Shown: positions 15,328-23,987 of the stretch, piece after piece | How positions within the stretch are numbered: the first letter of the stretch is position 1 | How the letters are laid out: every line of letters starts with the position of its first letter | Assembly: GCF_008124865.1 (NCBI RefSeq) | Contig: NZ_VNHY01000001.1 | Span: 186,001-250,000 of the forward strand | Reading direction: 5' to 3' | Source of the DNA: Fodinibius salinus | GTDB lineage: Bacteria > Bacteroidota > Rhodothermia > Balneolales > Balneolaceae | Length of the DNA: 64,000 nt | Notes under the pieces: generated by a model | The model's database searches: none | Seen by the model: the letters and a program-made list of their open reading frames with translations, nothing else | What the model was told of the DNA's origin: nothing | Translations under genes and position numbers: made by a program

Positions 15328-16347
15328 ATGATTGATCTGCGAAGTGATACGGTAACTAAGCCCACCCCTCAAATGCGTCAGGCTATGGTTGAGGCCAAAG
15401 TAGGGGACGATGTGTTTGGTGAGGATCCTACAGTAAATGCGTTGGAAAAGAAGATAGCTCGTAAGTTTGGATTCGAAGCAGGCTTGTTTGTGCCCAGCGG
15501 TACCATGGCTAATCAGCTGAGTATCAATACGCTAACCGAACAGGGAGAGGAAGTGCTCATCGAAGAAACGGGCCATATTGCTAATTATGAATCCACAGCA
15601 GCGGCTCATCTTTCATCCGTTCATCTAAAGACGCTGCCGGGTCAACAGGGTAAATTATCGGCAGAATTACTTACAGATACTGTCCGCGGCAGTCGCGACT
15701 GGGAACCACAAACTTCTGTAATTGCACTGGAAAATACTACAAACAAGGGGGGCGGATGTTGCTACAGTGAAGAGGAGCTTTCTGCTATTCGTGCATTTTC
15801 CGATAATCATAACTTGGCTGTTCATTTAGATGGAGCGCGGATCTGGAATGCGATGACGGCTACTGGTACCGAGCCTAAGTTCTACAGTTCCATTGCTGAT
15901 ACGCTATCCGTTTGTTTTAGCAAGGGGTTGGGTGCACCCGTTGGATCCATGGTGTTGTCATCGAAACAGCAAATTGCCGAAATGCGGCGTATGCGTAAAA
16001 TGTGGGGTGGAGGCATGCGACAAGTCGGGATACTGGCTGCAGCTGCCGACTATGCTGTGGAGAATCACTATCAGCTGCTGAAAGAAGATCACCGCCGGGC
16101 GAAGGAACTGGCAGAAGTTATTGAGCAGTGTAGCGGACTTGCAATTAAACGGGATCTGGTAGAGACGAATATCCTTATTTTTGATGTTTTGAATATGTCA
16201 GCGCCTACGGCCGTGGAAAAATTAGAAGAGCAGGGCGTTCGTCTGGTGCCATTTGGACCAAATACGCTGCGAGCAACTTTTTATTTTCATATCACAGATG
16301 AAGATTTGCAACAGGCAAAGCAAATATTTAGAAGCCTTTACGATTAG
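15328..16347 (+). CDS. ltaE: Low-specificity L-threonine aldolase
   Basis: 339 residues, the normal length. The opening MIDLRSDTVTKPTPQMR is the hallmark of the family, GDDVFGEDP follows, and the PLP lysine is Lys199 in CFSKGLGAPVGS. It is a fold-type I PLP enzyme that splits threonine or allo-threonine to glycine and acetaldehyde. Its neighbour upstream deaminates threonine, so the pair offers two exits for the same amino acid. Confidence 0.95.
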   Translation: MIDLRSDTVTKPTPQMRQAMVEAKVGDDVFGEDPTVNALEKKIARKFGFEAGLFVPSGTMANQLSINTLTEQGEEVLIEETGHIANYESTAAAHLSSVHLKTLPGQQGKLSAELLTDTVRGSRDWEPQTSVIALENTTNKGGGCCYSEEELSAIRAFSDNHNLAVHLDGARIWNAMTATGTEPKFYSSIADTLSVCFSKGLGAPVGSMVLSSKQQIAEMRRMRKMWGGGMRQVGILAAAADYAVENHYQLLKEDHRRAKELAEVIEQCSGLAIKRDLVETNILIFDVLNMSAPTAVEKLEEQGVRLVPFGPNTLRATFYFHITDEDLQQAKQIFRSLYD

Positions 16348-16349
16348 TT

Positions 16350-16799
16350 TTATTGCTTCTTTTTATCACTGGTGTAGTTTTGCCAAAGCGGATTCCCCCG
16401 GTCAGGGTAAGACAATTCGGAAGACTGTGATGGTCCGAACTGGAGATTAATAAACGAGTTTGCGACCCACATCAGAGATGACCAGTTTTCTCCAAACTCT
16501 TCTTTCATTTGTTCACGATATGCTTTCATAGCCCTGTCCAGGTGTTTTTGACCCATAAAAGGACGTTCATAATGGTATGGGTTCGGTTCTGGTACATCGT
16601 ACGTTCCCATTTCAGACATCGCGCCCAGTGAGACAGAACGGTCTTGCGGAGTGTCTAAATTAAGCGAACGGTTGGCTTTTGGGTTACGCTCGATATCCCT
16701 CTTTGTGGTATCTTGTTCTTGTGACAGTGAACAAAGGGGCATGACAAGGAAGGTTACAAAAAAGAAAAACCTGAAATAAATTTTGTCGTTCAGTGGCAC
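16350..16799 (-). CDS. Secreted or periplasmic protein of unknown function, 149 aa
   Basis: A signal peptide spans about residues 1-26, with a Phe-rich hydrophobic core (FRFFFFVTFLVMPL) and a likely cut after CSLSQ. The mature part is polar, with a disordered Asn/Arg/Asp-rich start, then a helix around HLDRAMKAYREQMKEEFG and a final aromatic segment. No known domain is seen. Its stop lies two bases from that of ltaE, tail to tail. Its coding strand matches argD, which lies upstream on the same strand with a 49-bp gap, so it may sit at the end of that transcript. Confidence 0.6.
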   Translation of the reverse strand: MPLNDKIYFRFFFFVTFLVMPLCSLSQEQDTTKRDIERNPKANRSLNLDTPQDRSVSLGAMSEMGTYDVPEPNPYHYERPFMGQKHLDRAMKAYREQMKEEFGENWSSLMWVANSFINLQFGPSQSSELSYPDRGNPLWQNYTSDKKKQ

Positions 16800-16848
16800 G
16801 TTACGCAGTTTATTTTGGAGTGGGATGCATACTATAACAAAAATGCGA

Positions 16849-18042
16849 TCATTTTGTTTTATCTATCCCGATATTTTTTCTGATTGCCTGTATTAGCACG
16901 TCAGCTAATCGAGTCAACTCTTCGTTGTTAATGACAAGCGGCGGCACCAGGCGAATTACGTTGCCTTGTGTACAGTTAGAAAGCACTCCCATGGCCATCA
17001 TATCCTCAACCACCTTGCGGCCGTTAAAGTCCAGTTCAACACCGAGCATCAATCCTCGTCCGCGAATGTCTGTGATTTCGGGAATAGTTGAACTCATTTC
17101 GCGAAGTTTATTTTCCAAAAACTGTCCCTTTTCATCAGCTTGTTGGATTAAATCTTCATCCTTTATCGTATTCAAGGCGGCCACAGAAGCGGCACAAGCT
17201 AGCGGATTGCCACCGTACGTGCTTCCGTGGTCGCCGTAACTCATGGTTTTAGCTACTTTATCGGTACACACCATGGCTCCAATAGGGAACCCGCCGCCCA
17301 TAGCTTTAGCGATGGCAATAATATCAGGCTGCACGTTATAGTGTTCAAATCCGAACATTGCTCCCGTTCGTCCAATGCCAGTTTGTACCTCATCAACGAT
17401 AAACAGAGCATCATGAGTATCACAGAGGCTTTGAATCCTTTCTATAAAATCTTGTGAAGCTACATGGAGTCCGCCGGATCCCTGTATGGTTTCAATAACG
17501 ACGCCAAGCGTTTGATCATTAAATGTGGCTTCGAGTGCTTCTGTGTCGTTCATTGGCACTTCATTAAATCCTTTCATCAGTGGGTCGTAGCCTTTGGAAT
17601 ATTTTTTCATCCCCATGGATATGGTTCCCATCGTTCGTCCGTGAAAGGCATTACTGACGGTTATAAGTGAAGGCTGCTTGTCATAAGCCTGCCCATATTT
17701 CCGAGCCGCTTTTACAGCTGCCTCCATGGCTTCGCCACCACTATTGCAGATGAATCCTTTGTCTAATCCTGAGATTTCAGCAAGTAATTCTAAAAGCTGT
17801 GCCTGTGGTTTGCTGTAATAAAAGTTGGAGATATGCATCAGCTGCTCTACTTGTTGCTGAACAGCTTCTACAACATTTGGATGGCAGTGTCCAAGGCTGT
17901 TAACTGCTATACCTGCAAGAGCATCCAAGTATTTATTGCCGTTTTCATCCCAGACATGAGTTCCTTGGCCTTTGGTGATGGTAATGGGAAATCGATTGTA
18001 AACAGGGAGATGGTATTGTTCGGTAAGCTGCTGAAAATTCAT
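16849..18042 (-). CDS. argD: Acetylornithine/succinyldiaminopimelate aminotransferase-type class III transaminase
   Basis: 397 residues. The PLP lysine is Lys246 in AIAKAMGGGFPIGA, the PLP-binding aspartate is Asp217 in IVDEVQTGIGRTG, and NSGGEAMEAAVKAAR and NAFHGRTMGT are the usual phosphate and substrate parts. The length and the HVWDENGNKYLDALAGIAVNSLGH opening fit ArgD rather than the longer GABA or DAPA transaminases. No other arginine gene is nearby, so a role as ornithine or acyl-ornithine aminotransferase is equally possible. Confidence 0.87.
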   Translation of the reverse strand: MNFQQLTEQYHLPVYNRFPITITKGQGTHVWDENGNKYLDALAGIAVNSLGHCHPNVVEAVQQQVEQLMHISNFYYSKPQAQLLELLAEISGLDKGFICNSGGEAMEAAVKAARKYGQAYDKQPSLITVSNAFHGRTMGTISMGMKKYSKGYDPLMKGFNEVPMNDTEALEATFNDQTLGVVIETIQGSGGLHVASQDFIERIQSLCDTHDALFIVDEVQTGIGRTGAMFGFEHYNVQPDIIAIAKAMGGGFPIGAMVCTDKVAKTMSYGDHGSTYGGNPLACAASVAALNTIKDEDLIQQADEKGQFLENKLREMSSTIPEITDIRGRGLMLGVELDFNGRKVVEDMMAMGVLSNCTQGNVIRLVPPLVINNEELTRLADVLIQAIRKNIGIDKTK

Positions 18043-18377
18043 CGGCTGCGGATTAGAAAAATTGTAAAATAGGATTTTAAATTATCGCTCAACAAGGTAT
18101 TCAATAGTAACAAAAATTTGAGGCAACTATGAAAATTAAGCAGCCTCTCAATGGAATTGTTTCATCTGTGAACGCATGTTATTAGAACATAGGATGGAGC
18201 AGAGTCTGAGGCCTCCCAAAGAAGTGTGGAAGCCAATCAATATCTGACAAAATAAAAAGGTATCAAATGGAGAAGGGCAGTGGTCCCGTCGGCAGATCAG
18301 GGGAATTACTATGGTAGATTCTATCATTTTTTTCTGGTTTTATTTGACAACTTTGAGGATAAGCAAGACTTATTACT

Positions 18378-18536
18378 TCAGGTTGGGAAAGAAGGTCCGT
18401 TATGGGAACGTGATGTGCCGATTTTGACTCCCTGTGCATCGACAAAGAATAGACCTACAATGTAGCCGAAGTATGATAAATAACTTATGCAAAAAGCTCT
18501 CAATTCTGCAGATAATACTGGCTTGTTTTGTCTCAT
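18378..18536 (-). CDS. Short ORF, 52 aa (uncertain)
   Basis: An ATG-to-TGA frame beginning MRQNKPVLSAELRAF, with a hydrophobic middle (YLSYFGYIVGLFF) and a polar end (GTSRSHNGPSFPT). Composition is protein-like and the hydrophobic block could be a membrane segment, but no ribosome site is seen and an overlapping plus-strand frame is also open. It may be the 3' remnant of a decayed gene. Confidence 0.22.
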   Translation of the reverse strand: MRQNKPVLSAELRAFCISYLSYFGYIVGLFFVDAQGVKIGTSRSHNGPSFPT

Positions 18537-18545
18537 CGGTAAGGG

Positions 18546-18716
18546 GTGACGTCGGTCATTATTAGGGCCAAAAAATGTCGTATTAATGGATTAATGTTAG
18601 AGGCGGAAGAGATGAGATTAACAGGCGAAGAAATTGCTCGAATTCTAGAAGTTACCAAGTCTCGAAAGGTCTACCCCAACTGGATGATTGAACGCATGAA
18701 AAGGGAGTGGAGATAG
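18546..18716 (+). pseudogene. Possible helix-turn-helix gene remnant
   Basis: The frame is open from 18543 to a TAG at 18714-18716 and could start at GTG 18546 or ATG 18594. It reads ...MRLTGEEIARILEVTKSRK, then VYPNWMIERMKREWR. The LTGEEIARILEVTKS part resembles the helix-turn-helix of transposases or small regulators. It is short (40-56 codons) and lies in decayed-looking DNA, so I take it as a remnant. No ribosome site is visible. Confidence 0.3.
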
Positions 18717-19446
18717 ACTGATACTTTTTGACCAATCAACTTGTAAATGGTTTTTAAGAATTAATCATTTTGGTCGGTCATCTGTCATTACAGAGGACTG
18801 TTTTTGTAGCTGGCAAACCAAAGCAGAAGTATGATTGTGAAAGGGAAAAGGGTATATAACGTGGAGTATGTTATTATGGCATAGCATAATGGAGTTATTG
18901 GGTCTGGTACAGAGATGAGGCTATAGTATATTGCTTCCCAATAAGTTACAGTGATTATTTTTTAGGAAATTGATGTATGTATTCATAACAGCGAAAAGAC
19001 ATGATTATAGTTTTAGTCAAGTTTTTAATATCGTATGGTATAACACAGGTTAAACTCATGCTTACCAGTGGATTACAGAACTTATTATAACTAATATATT
19101 GTATGTATAATAGGATCAGTATGTGCGGAGCTTAAATTATTTAGGCGTGCATGAAATAAAATTACAACGGGGTTGTTAAATTGTATTTTTTATAACACGT
19201 AAGTATATAAATTTCAGTAATTTACGACTATTATTATCCTCATAGATGAGAAGGATTTAGGGGCTTTATGTTTGCCTTAATTATTTAGGGTTTTGGGTTG
19301 ATAACAACAATCAGACAATTTATCATATAATTTATATACATGATAAAATATTACTCAACATATAGTTACAAAATATATCTATAATTTACTTTAAGTATAA
19401 TACTAGTATTTATTGTGTTTTGGGTCTTGCTGGTCCAGAATTTGTC

Positions 19447-19486
19447 AAAAAAAAGGAAAGGCTGCCGATTTCAGATCGACAGCCTT
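19447..19486 (-). terminator. Rho-independent terminator of tex
   Basis: On the minus strand the stem AAGGCTGTCGAT pairs with ATCGGCAGCCTT (one G-T type pair) around a small loop, followed by TCC and a T8 tract. It lies about 60 bp past the tex stop. Confidence 0.88.
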
Positions 19487-19547
19487 GATAGTTTAAGGAA
19501 GAGAAAATTAGGTTGGTAATAAGTTTCTAAAAGAGAGAGTTGTTTAG

Positions 19548-21731
19548 TTAATCTTTTTGGTTAATGAGGGATAATCCGATGCGTCCTCGTTCCAGATCAA
19601 GCGACACAATTTTAAGTTTTATGATGTCGCCAACGGATACAATATCGTGCGGATCATCTACCTTGCGATCGGCCATTTCTGAGATGTGCAAAAGGCCGTC
19701 TTGCTTGACGCCGATATCGACAAAAGCGCCGAAGTCAACGACGTTGCGAACAGTTCCTTCGACCCCCTGTCCAACACTTAGATCTTCCATCTTCATAATG
19801 TCTTCTCGGAGCACCGGTTTTGGTAGTGATTCCCTCGGGTCGCGGCCGGGTTTTTGAAGGTTCTCGATGATCAGTTCAAGGGTCGGAATTCCGACCTCGA
19901 TTTGGTCGGAGACTTGTTCCTTGTCAATGTTCTCAAACTTCTTGGCGATAGCCTCTGTTTGGTCGTGCAAATTTTTGAGATTGATGTCGAAGAGGTTACA
20001 TAATTTTTCGGTGGCTTCGTAGCTTTCCGGGTGGATGGCTGTGTTGTCCAGTGGATTTTCGGATTCCGGAATTCGCATAAATCCAGCCGCCTGCTGGAAG
20101 CGAAATTCACCAATACCTTTTATTTCTTTGATTTGCTCGCGATCTGAAATGATACCTTCGGTCTCCCTGCGTTGTACTATGTTTTTGGCAACGCGGCTGC
20201 TTAAGCCGGAAATATGAGCCAATAGCGGGGCGCTTGCTGTATTTAGGTTTACGCCCACTTGGTTTACGCAGCTTTCTACTACATCATCGAGTGATTGTGC
20301 CAGCTGATTTTGATTTACATCATGTTGGTATAATCCCACACCAATCGACTTTGGATCGATTTTGACCAGCTCGGCCAGGGGATCCTGCACGCGGCGAGCA
20401 ATGGAGATGTTACCGCGTTGGGGAGCGTCAAGGTCCGGGAATTCTTCGGCTGCTATTTTTGATGCCGAGTAAACCGAAGCTCCTGCCTCATTAACAATCA
20501 TGTAACTGAGTTCTTCATCGGGATGTTTCTCTTTTCGCTTCTGAATAAAATTGGCGATAATCTGCTCGGTCTCTCGGCTGGCTGTCCCGTTGCCAATAGC
20601 GATCAGGTTAACATCGTATTTGTCAATTAAGTCGCTGTACACTTTTTCCGCTTTAGCTACTTTGTTCTGCGGCGGGGTAGGATAAGTTGTTGTACCCTCC
20701 AGGTATTTACCGGTTTCATCAACAACAGCGACCTTACAACCTGATTTATAGGCCGGGTCGATACCCATCACCACTTTGTGATCCAGCGGCGGCTGCATAA
20801 GCAAATTAGATAAGTTCGTGGCGAAGGTCTCGATGGCATGCCGGTCAGCTCTTTCAGTAAGCTGATTACGAAGCTCGCGTTTCAGGGAAGGAAATAGCAG
20901 ACGCTTGTAGGCATCCTCCACGGCATCCTGCAACTTGGGGACAAAAATACTTATATCGTTATCAATCACCACATCGTCAATATTTTCAAGGGTGATATCA
21001 TCCCAGAGTTCTACATTTACGAAAAGTACACTTTCGCGCTCTCCGCGATTAATAGCCAAGATTTGATAAGGTTTAAGATGCTTTGCCTTCTGTGAAAATT
21101 CGTAATAGTCCTCAAAGTTGGTGCGCTCATCCACAGCCGGATTTTTCTCTGTTTTGATGACTGCATGCTCCTGAAAGATATCTCTCAGTTTTTCACGCAC
21201 CTTGGCCGACTCGTTAATCCACTCGGCGACAATGTTCAGGGCACCGTCCATGGCTTCTTCGGCAGATTCTAATTCATTTTCTTCATCGATATATTCAGCG
21301 GCGTAATCCATGGGATCTCCCTGTTCAATCTCCTGATCCCAAATGAGCTCGGCCAACGGTTCCAGGCCTTTCTCCTTGGCCATATCGCCCTTGGTACGGC
21401 GCTTGGGCTTGTAGGGAAGGTAGAGATCCTCTAGTGTATTCAGGTCGGTGCAGTTTTTGATCTCTTCCTCAAGTTCCTCGGTCAGTTTATCCTGCTCGTC
21501 AATTGTCTTGAGGATGGTTTTCTTGCGATCTTCGAGCGTGCGGTGAAATTCCAGCTTGTCGCGCACTGCCCGAATCTGCTCTTCATCAAGTCCGCCGGTG
21601 GCCTCCTGTCGGTAGCGGGCCAAAAAGGGAACGGTGGCCCCGTCATCTAGAAAATCAGCTACAGTGCTGATCTGTTTGGATCGTAATTCTAGTTCCTGTG
21701 CAATACTTTTATACATCTGGGGTTCGGTCAT
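19548..21731 (-). CDS. tex: Tex family transcription accessory / RNA-binding protein
   Basis: 727 residues. Domains in order: N-terminal helical part with FLARYRQEATGGLDEEQ (about 34-50), a YqgF/RNase H-like domain opening GIDPAYKSGCKVAVVDETG (from about 328), helix-hairpin-helix region with NTASAPLLAHISGLS and KEIKGIGEFRFQQAAGF (about 505-570), and a C-terminal S1 domain (about 650-722) with VVDFGAFVDIG and DGLLHISEM. The family binds RNA and affects transcription and stress survival. Full-length; divergent from the hisN-like gene, 85 bp away. Confidence 0.96.
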   Translation of the reverse strand: MTEPQMYKSIAQELELRSKQISTVADFLDDGATVPFLARYRQEATGGLDEEQIRAVRDKLEFHRTLEDRKKTILKTIDEQDKLTEELEEEIKNCTDLNTLEDLYLPYKPKRRTKGDMAKEKGLEPLAELIWDQEIEQGDPMDYAAEYIDEENELESAEEAMDGALNIVAEWINESAKVREKLRDIFQEHAVIKTEKNPAVDERTNFEDYYEFSQKAKHLKPYQILAINRGERESVLFVNVELWDDITLENIDDVVIDNDISIFVPKLQDAVEDAYKRLLFPSLKRELRNQLTERADRHAIETFATNLSNLLMQPPLDHKVVMGIDPAYKSGCKVAVVDETGKYLEGTTTYPTPPQNKVAKAEKVYSDLIDKYDVNLIAIGNGTASRETEQIIANFIQKRKEKHPDEELSYMIVNEAGASVYSASKIAAEEFPDLDAPQRGNISIARRVQDPLAELVKIDPKSIGVGLYQHDVNQNQLAQSLDDVVESCVNQVGVNLNTASAPLLAHISGLSSRVAKNIVQRRETEGIISDREQIKEIKGIGEFRFQQAAGFMRIPESENPLDNTAIHPESYEATEKLCNLFDINLKNLHDQTEAIAKKFENIDKEQVSDQIEVGIPTLELIIENLQKPGRDPRESLPKPVLREDIMKMEDLSVGQGVEGTVRNVVDFGAFVDIGVKQDGLLHISEMADRKVDDPHDIVSVGDIIKLKIVSLDLERGRIGLSLINQKD

Positions 21732-21816
21732 GTTCGTGGTTATAAATTCTGACTTCTAATTTCTGAGTCCTATATTTGGATGCCGGAAAATAATCACCCT
21801 AAAGCATTTTATACAC

Positions 21817-22590
21817 ATGAATTTTGATTTGGATACCGTTCATCAATCAGCGATTAAAATAGCCAAACAGGGAGGGGCGCATACCCTGGAATACTTCAAC
21901 AAATCATTTAAAGTCGAACGAAAATCTGATGATTCGCCGGTGACTGTTGCAGATCGCGAAGTGGAATCTATGATGCGCGAAGCTATCACTGACCAATTCC
22001 CCGAGCACGGCATTGTCGGTGAGGAATACGATGATGTGAATCCTGAGAGCCCGGTGCAGTGGATTATTGACCCCATTGACGGGACGAAATCCTTTATACA
22101 CGGCGTACCGTTGTACACTACGCTTATCGGTGTGGTGGTGGATGGAGTGCCGCAGGTCGGAATTATTTATGCACCGGCACTCGACGAACTTTGTGATGCA
22201 GCCAAGGGGAAGGGGGCGCGACTCAACGGCGTATCTTGCAGCGTGCGTTCCTGTGATGACCTTGCGCAAGCAAGCTTTATGAGCACAGACTGTTATACGT
22301 CTGCCAACTTTAATTACGGAAAGGCTTTTGATGTGCTTGTTGACCAAACGTCTATCCATCGTACCTGGGGTGATGCTTATGGGCACATGTTGGTGGCAAC
22401 CGGTCGGGCTGACCTTATGTTTGATCCTGTGTTAAATATTTGGGATGCAGCCCCGTTACTGACTGTCTTGCAAGAGGCAGGGGGTGTATTTTGTGATACG
22501 GATGGTAAGGAAACAATTGAGTCGGGCAATGGTTTTTCCTGCAGCCGTGAGTTGTTGCCGGAGGTCCTTGAAGTGTTTGACAATAATTAA
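21817..22590 (+). CDS. hisN: Inositol-monophosphatase family phosphatase, probably histidinol-phosphatase
   Basis: 257 residues. Motif 1 is WIIDPIDGTKSF (about 84-95) with the metal-binding aspartates, the upstream VGEE (about 67-70) supplies the metal-binding glutamate, SPVTVADREVE fits the N-terminal lysine/threonine part, and the C-terminal motif 2 is NIWDAAPLLTVLQEAGG. The GTKSFIHGVPLYTTLIG stretch is closer to HisN-type histidinol-phosphatases than to SuhB or CysQ; that assignment is inference. It dephosphorylates histidinol-phosphate in histidine synthesis if so. No other his gene lies nearby. Confidence 0.82.
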   Translation: MNFDLDTVHQSAIKIAKQGGAHTLEYFNKSFKVERKSDDSPVTVADREVESMMREAITDQFPEHGIVGEEYDDVNPESPVQWIIDPIDGTKSFIHGVPLYTTLIGVVVDGVPQVGIIYAPALDELCDAAKGKGARLNGVSCSVRSCDDLAQASFMSTDCYTSANFNYGKAFDVLVDQTSIHRTWGDAYGHMLVATGRADLMFDPVLNIWDAAPLLTVLQEAGGVFCDTDGKETIESGNGFSCSRELLPEVLEVFDNN

Positions 22591-22726
22591 AACTTCTATG
22601 CCAAGTACCAATATGGTATACAGCTGAAGTAGTTGCCGTAAGGGGCACGATTTTGGTCAAGCTGGCTTAATCTAATAAAAGTGTGGACGCTTCTATCAGC
22701 AAAGCCCCCGGGTTTGTGTTTGAAAT

Positions 22727-22762
22727 AAAAAAGGTGTAGCACACATGAAAGTGTACTACACC
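22727..22762 (-). terminator. Rho-independent terminator after the alcohol dehydrogenase gene
   Basis: Twelve-base-pair stem GGTGTAGCACAC / GTGTACTACACC (one mismatch), six-base loop ATGAAA; read on the minus strand it is followed by a T6 tract at 22732-22727. Confidence 0.82.
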
Positions 22763-22793
22763 AGGGAAAGATTGTTACTTGTACGATTTCAGG

Positions 22794-23798
22794 TCACATC
22801 TCGAGTACAACCCGGAAACGTGCCTCATTGTTAATCATTCGATCGTAAGCTTCATTGGCTTCTTCGAGTGGGAATGTTTCAATTTTAGGACTCACATTAT
22901 TCAGAGCACTAAAGTCAAGAGTATCCTCCGAATCTTTCGCATCGCCGCTTGGCCATCCGGCTACCGACTTACGCCCCATTATTAGTTGAAAAGGAGAAAC
23001 CTCAATAGGATCGTTGGTAGCAGCAACGATCATAAGATTGCCATTGCGCCCCAGCCCGTCGATAACTGAAGTGATCGCTTCGCTGCTGGGAGCTGTTGCC
23101 AGGAGAACATCAGCACCGCCCATATTCTGCAGGCGTTCAACGGCATTTTCTGCTTCTGTGTTGATGTACACATCTGCCCCGAGCCCCAATGCCAGTTCTT
23201 TTTTGTCCATGCCGCGAGACAGCGCTGCCACTTTGCATCCCATTTTATGTGCATACTGTACGCCTAAGTGACCCAAGCCGCCAATACCTTGTACGGCAAC
23301 AAGATCACCGGGTTTTAGATCACTATTACGGAGAGCATTAAAAGTGGTGATACCGGCACACAGCAGCGGAGCTGCTTCGGTGGAATTGAGCCCATCGGGA
23401 ATACTAGCCAGCGCATTTTGAGGGGCGGTCATGTACTCGGCGTATCCGCCGTCAAAATGAAGGCCAGTAATCTTGGCGTTTTCGCAGTTTATAAAATCAC
23501 CGTTTCGGCAGGCTTCACATTCATAACAGTGTCCGCCGTGCCAGCCTACGCCAACTCGTTGTCCTTCATCCCAGGCAGAAACATTATTTCCAACTTCCTC
23601 AACCGTACCAATAACTTCGTGGCCCGGCACCCGCGGGTATTCAATACCGGGCATTAATCCATCTTTGACAAAAGCATCACTGTGACAAATTCCACAAGCT
23701 TGTACTTTAATGAGAACTTCATCATCAGCCGGGGAGGGAATGTCTTTGTCGACCAGTTCAAAATCTGCTCCCGGTTCATTTATTTGCATTGTTTTCAT
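22794..23798 (-). CDS. Zinc-dependent alcohol dehydrogenase (MDR superfamily)
   Basis: 334 residues. The catalytic zinc ligand Cys38 is in CGICHSD, with GHE at 59-61. The structural zinc cysteines are 91, 94, 97 and 105 (CYECEACRNGDFINC). The coenzyme loop GIGGLGHLG begins near residue 167. The family oxidises primary alcohols or reduces aldehydes with NAD(P). The SRGMDKKELALGLGAD segment after the Rossmann motif places Ser-Arg near the ribose phosphate position, hinting at NADPH use as in cinnamyl-alcohol-type members; this is inference. A single gene with its own terminator. Confidence 0.93.
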   Translation of the reverse strand: MKTMQINEPGADFELVDKDIPSPADDEVLIKVQACGICHSDAFVKDGLMPGIEYPRVPGHEVIGTVEEVGNNVSAWDEGQRVGVGWHGGHCYECEACRNGDFINCENAKITGLHFDGGYAEYMTAPQNALASIPDGLNSTEAAPLLCAGITTFNALRNSDLKPGDLVAVQGIGGLGHLGVQYAHKMGCKVAALSRGMDKKELALGLGADVYINTEAENAVERLQNMGGADVLLATAPSSEAITSVIDGLGRNGNLMIVAATNDPIEVSPFQLIMGRKSVAGWPSGDAKDSEDTLDFSALNNVSPKIETFPLEEANEAYDRMINNEARFRVVLEM

Positions 23799-23987
23799 AG
23801 CAAGAATAATATTTTTGATTAACGTGTCGTCTTCTAGGTTAACAGAAAAATCAGATTAATCATTTGCTGATGTATGAAACAAATACGATGCGTGCGACTT
23901 ATATTTATTCGTAAGGCGAAGAGTTCTTATATTCTTCAATTCAGCTGATTAATTACAAAACAGTTATTATTTAATTTCACAATTGTA

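Larger units (their letters stand above)
18043..19547. other. 1.5-kb AT-rich, gene-poor region
   Basis: The longest stretch of the window without a real gene. From about 18,900 to 19,440 it is very AT-rich with stops in every frame. Only two short frames look at all coding: 18378-18536 minus and 18546-18716 plus (both listed). An 8-bp inverted repeat TTTATCAT/ATGATAAA spans 19319-19347. The right end is the tex terminator. The pattern fits an old insertion that has largely decayed, or an untranslated RNA locus; neither can be decided by eye. Confidence 0.5.

Noticed and set aside
18280-18465. 61-codon plus-strand ORF in the empty region
   Set aside because: Overlaps a minus-strand frame of equal quality, no ribosome site, no recognisable domain.
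18043-19547. Possible tRNA, tmRNA or CRISPR in the gene-poor stretch
   Set aside because: No cloverleaf, no TPsiC-like loop and no spaced direct repeats could be found by eye.
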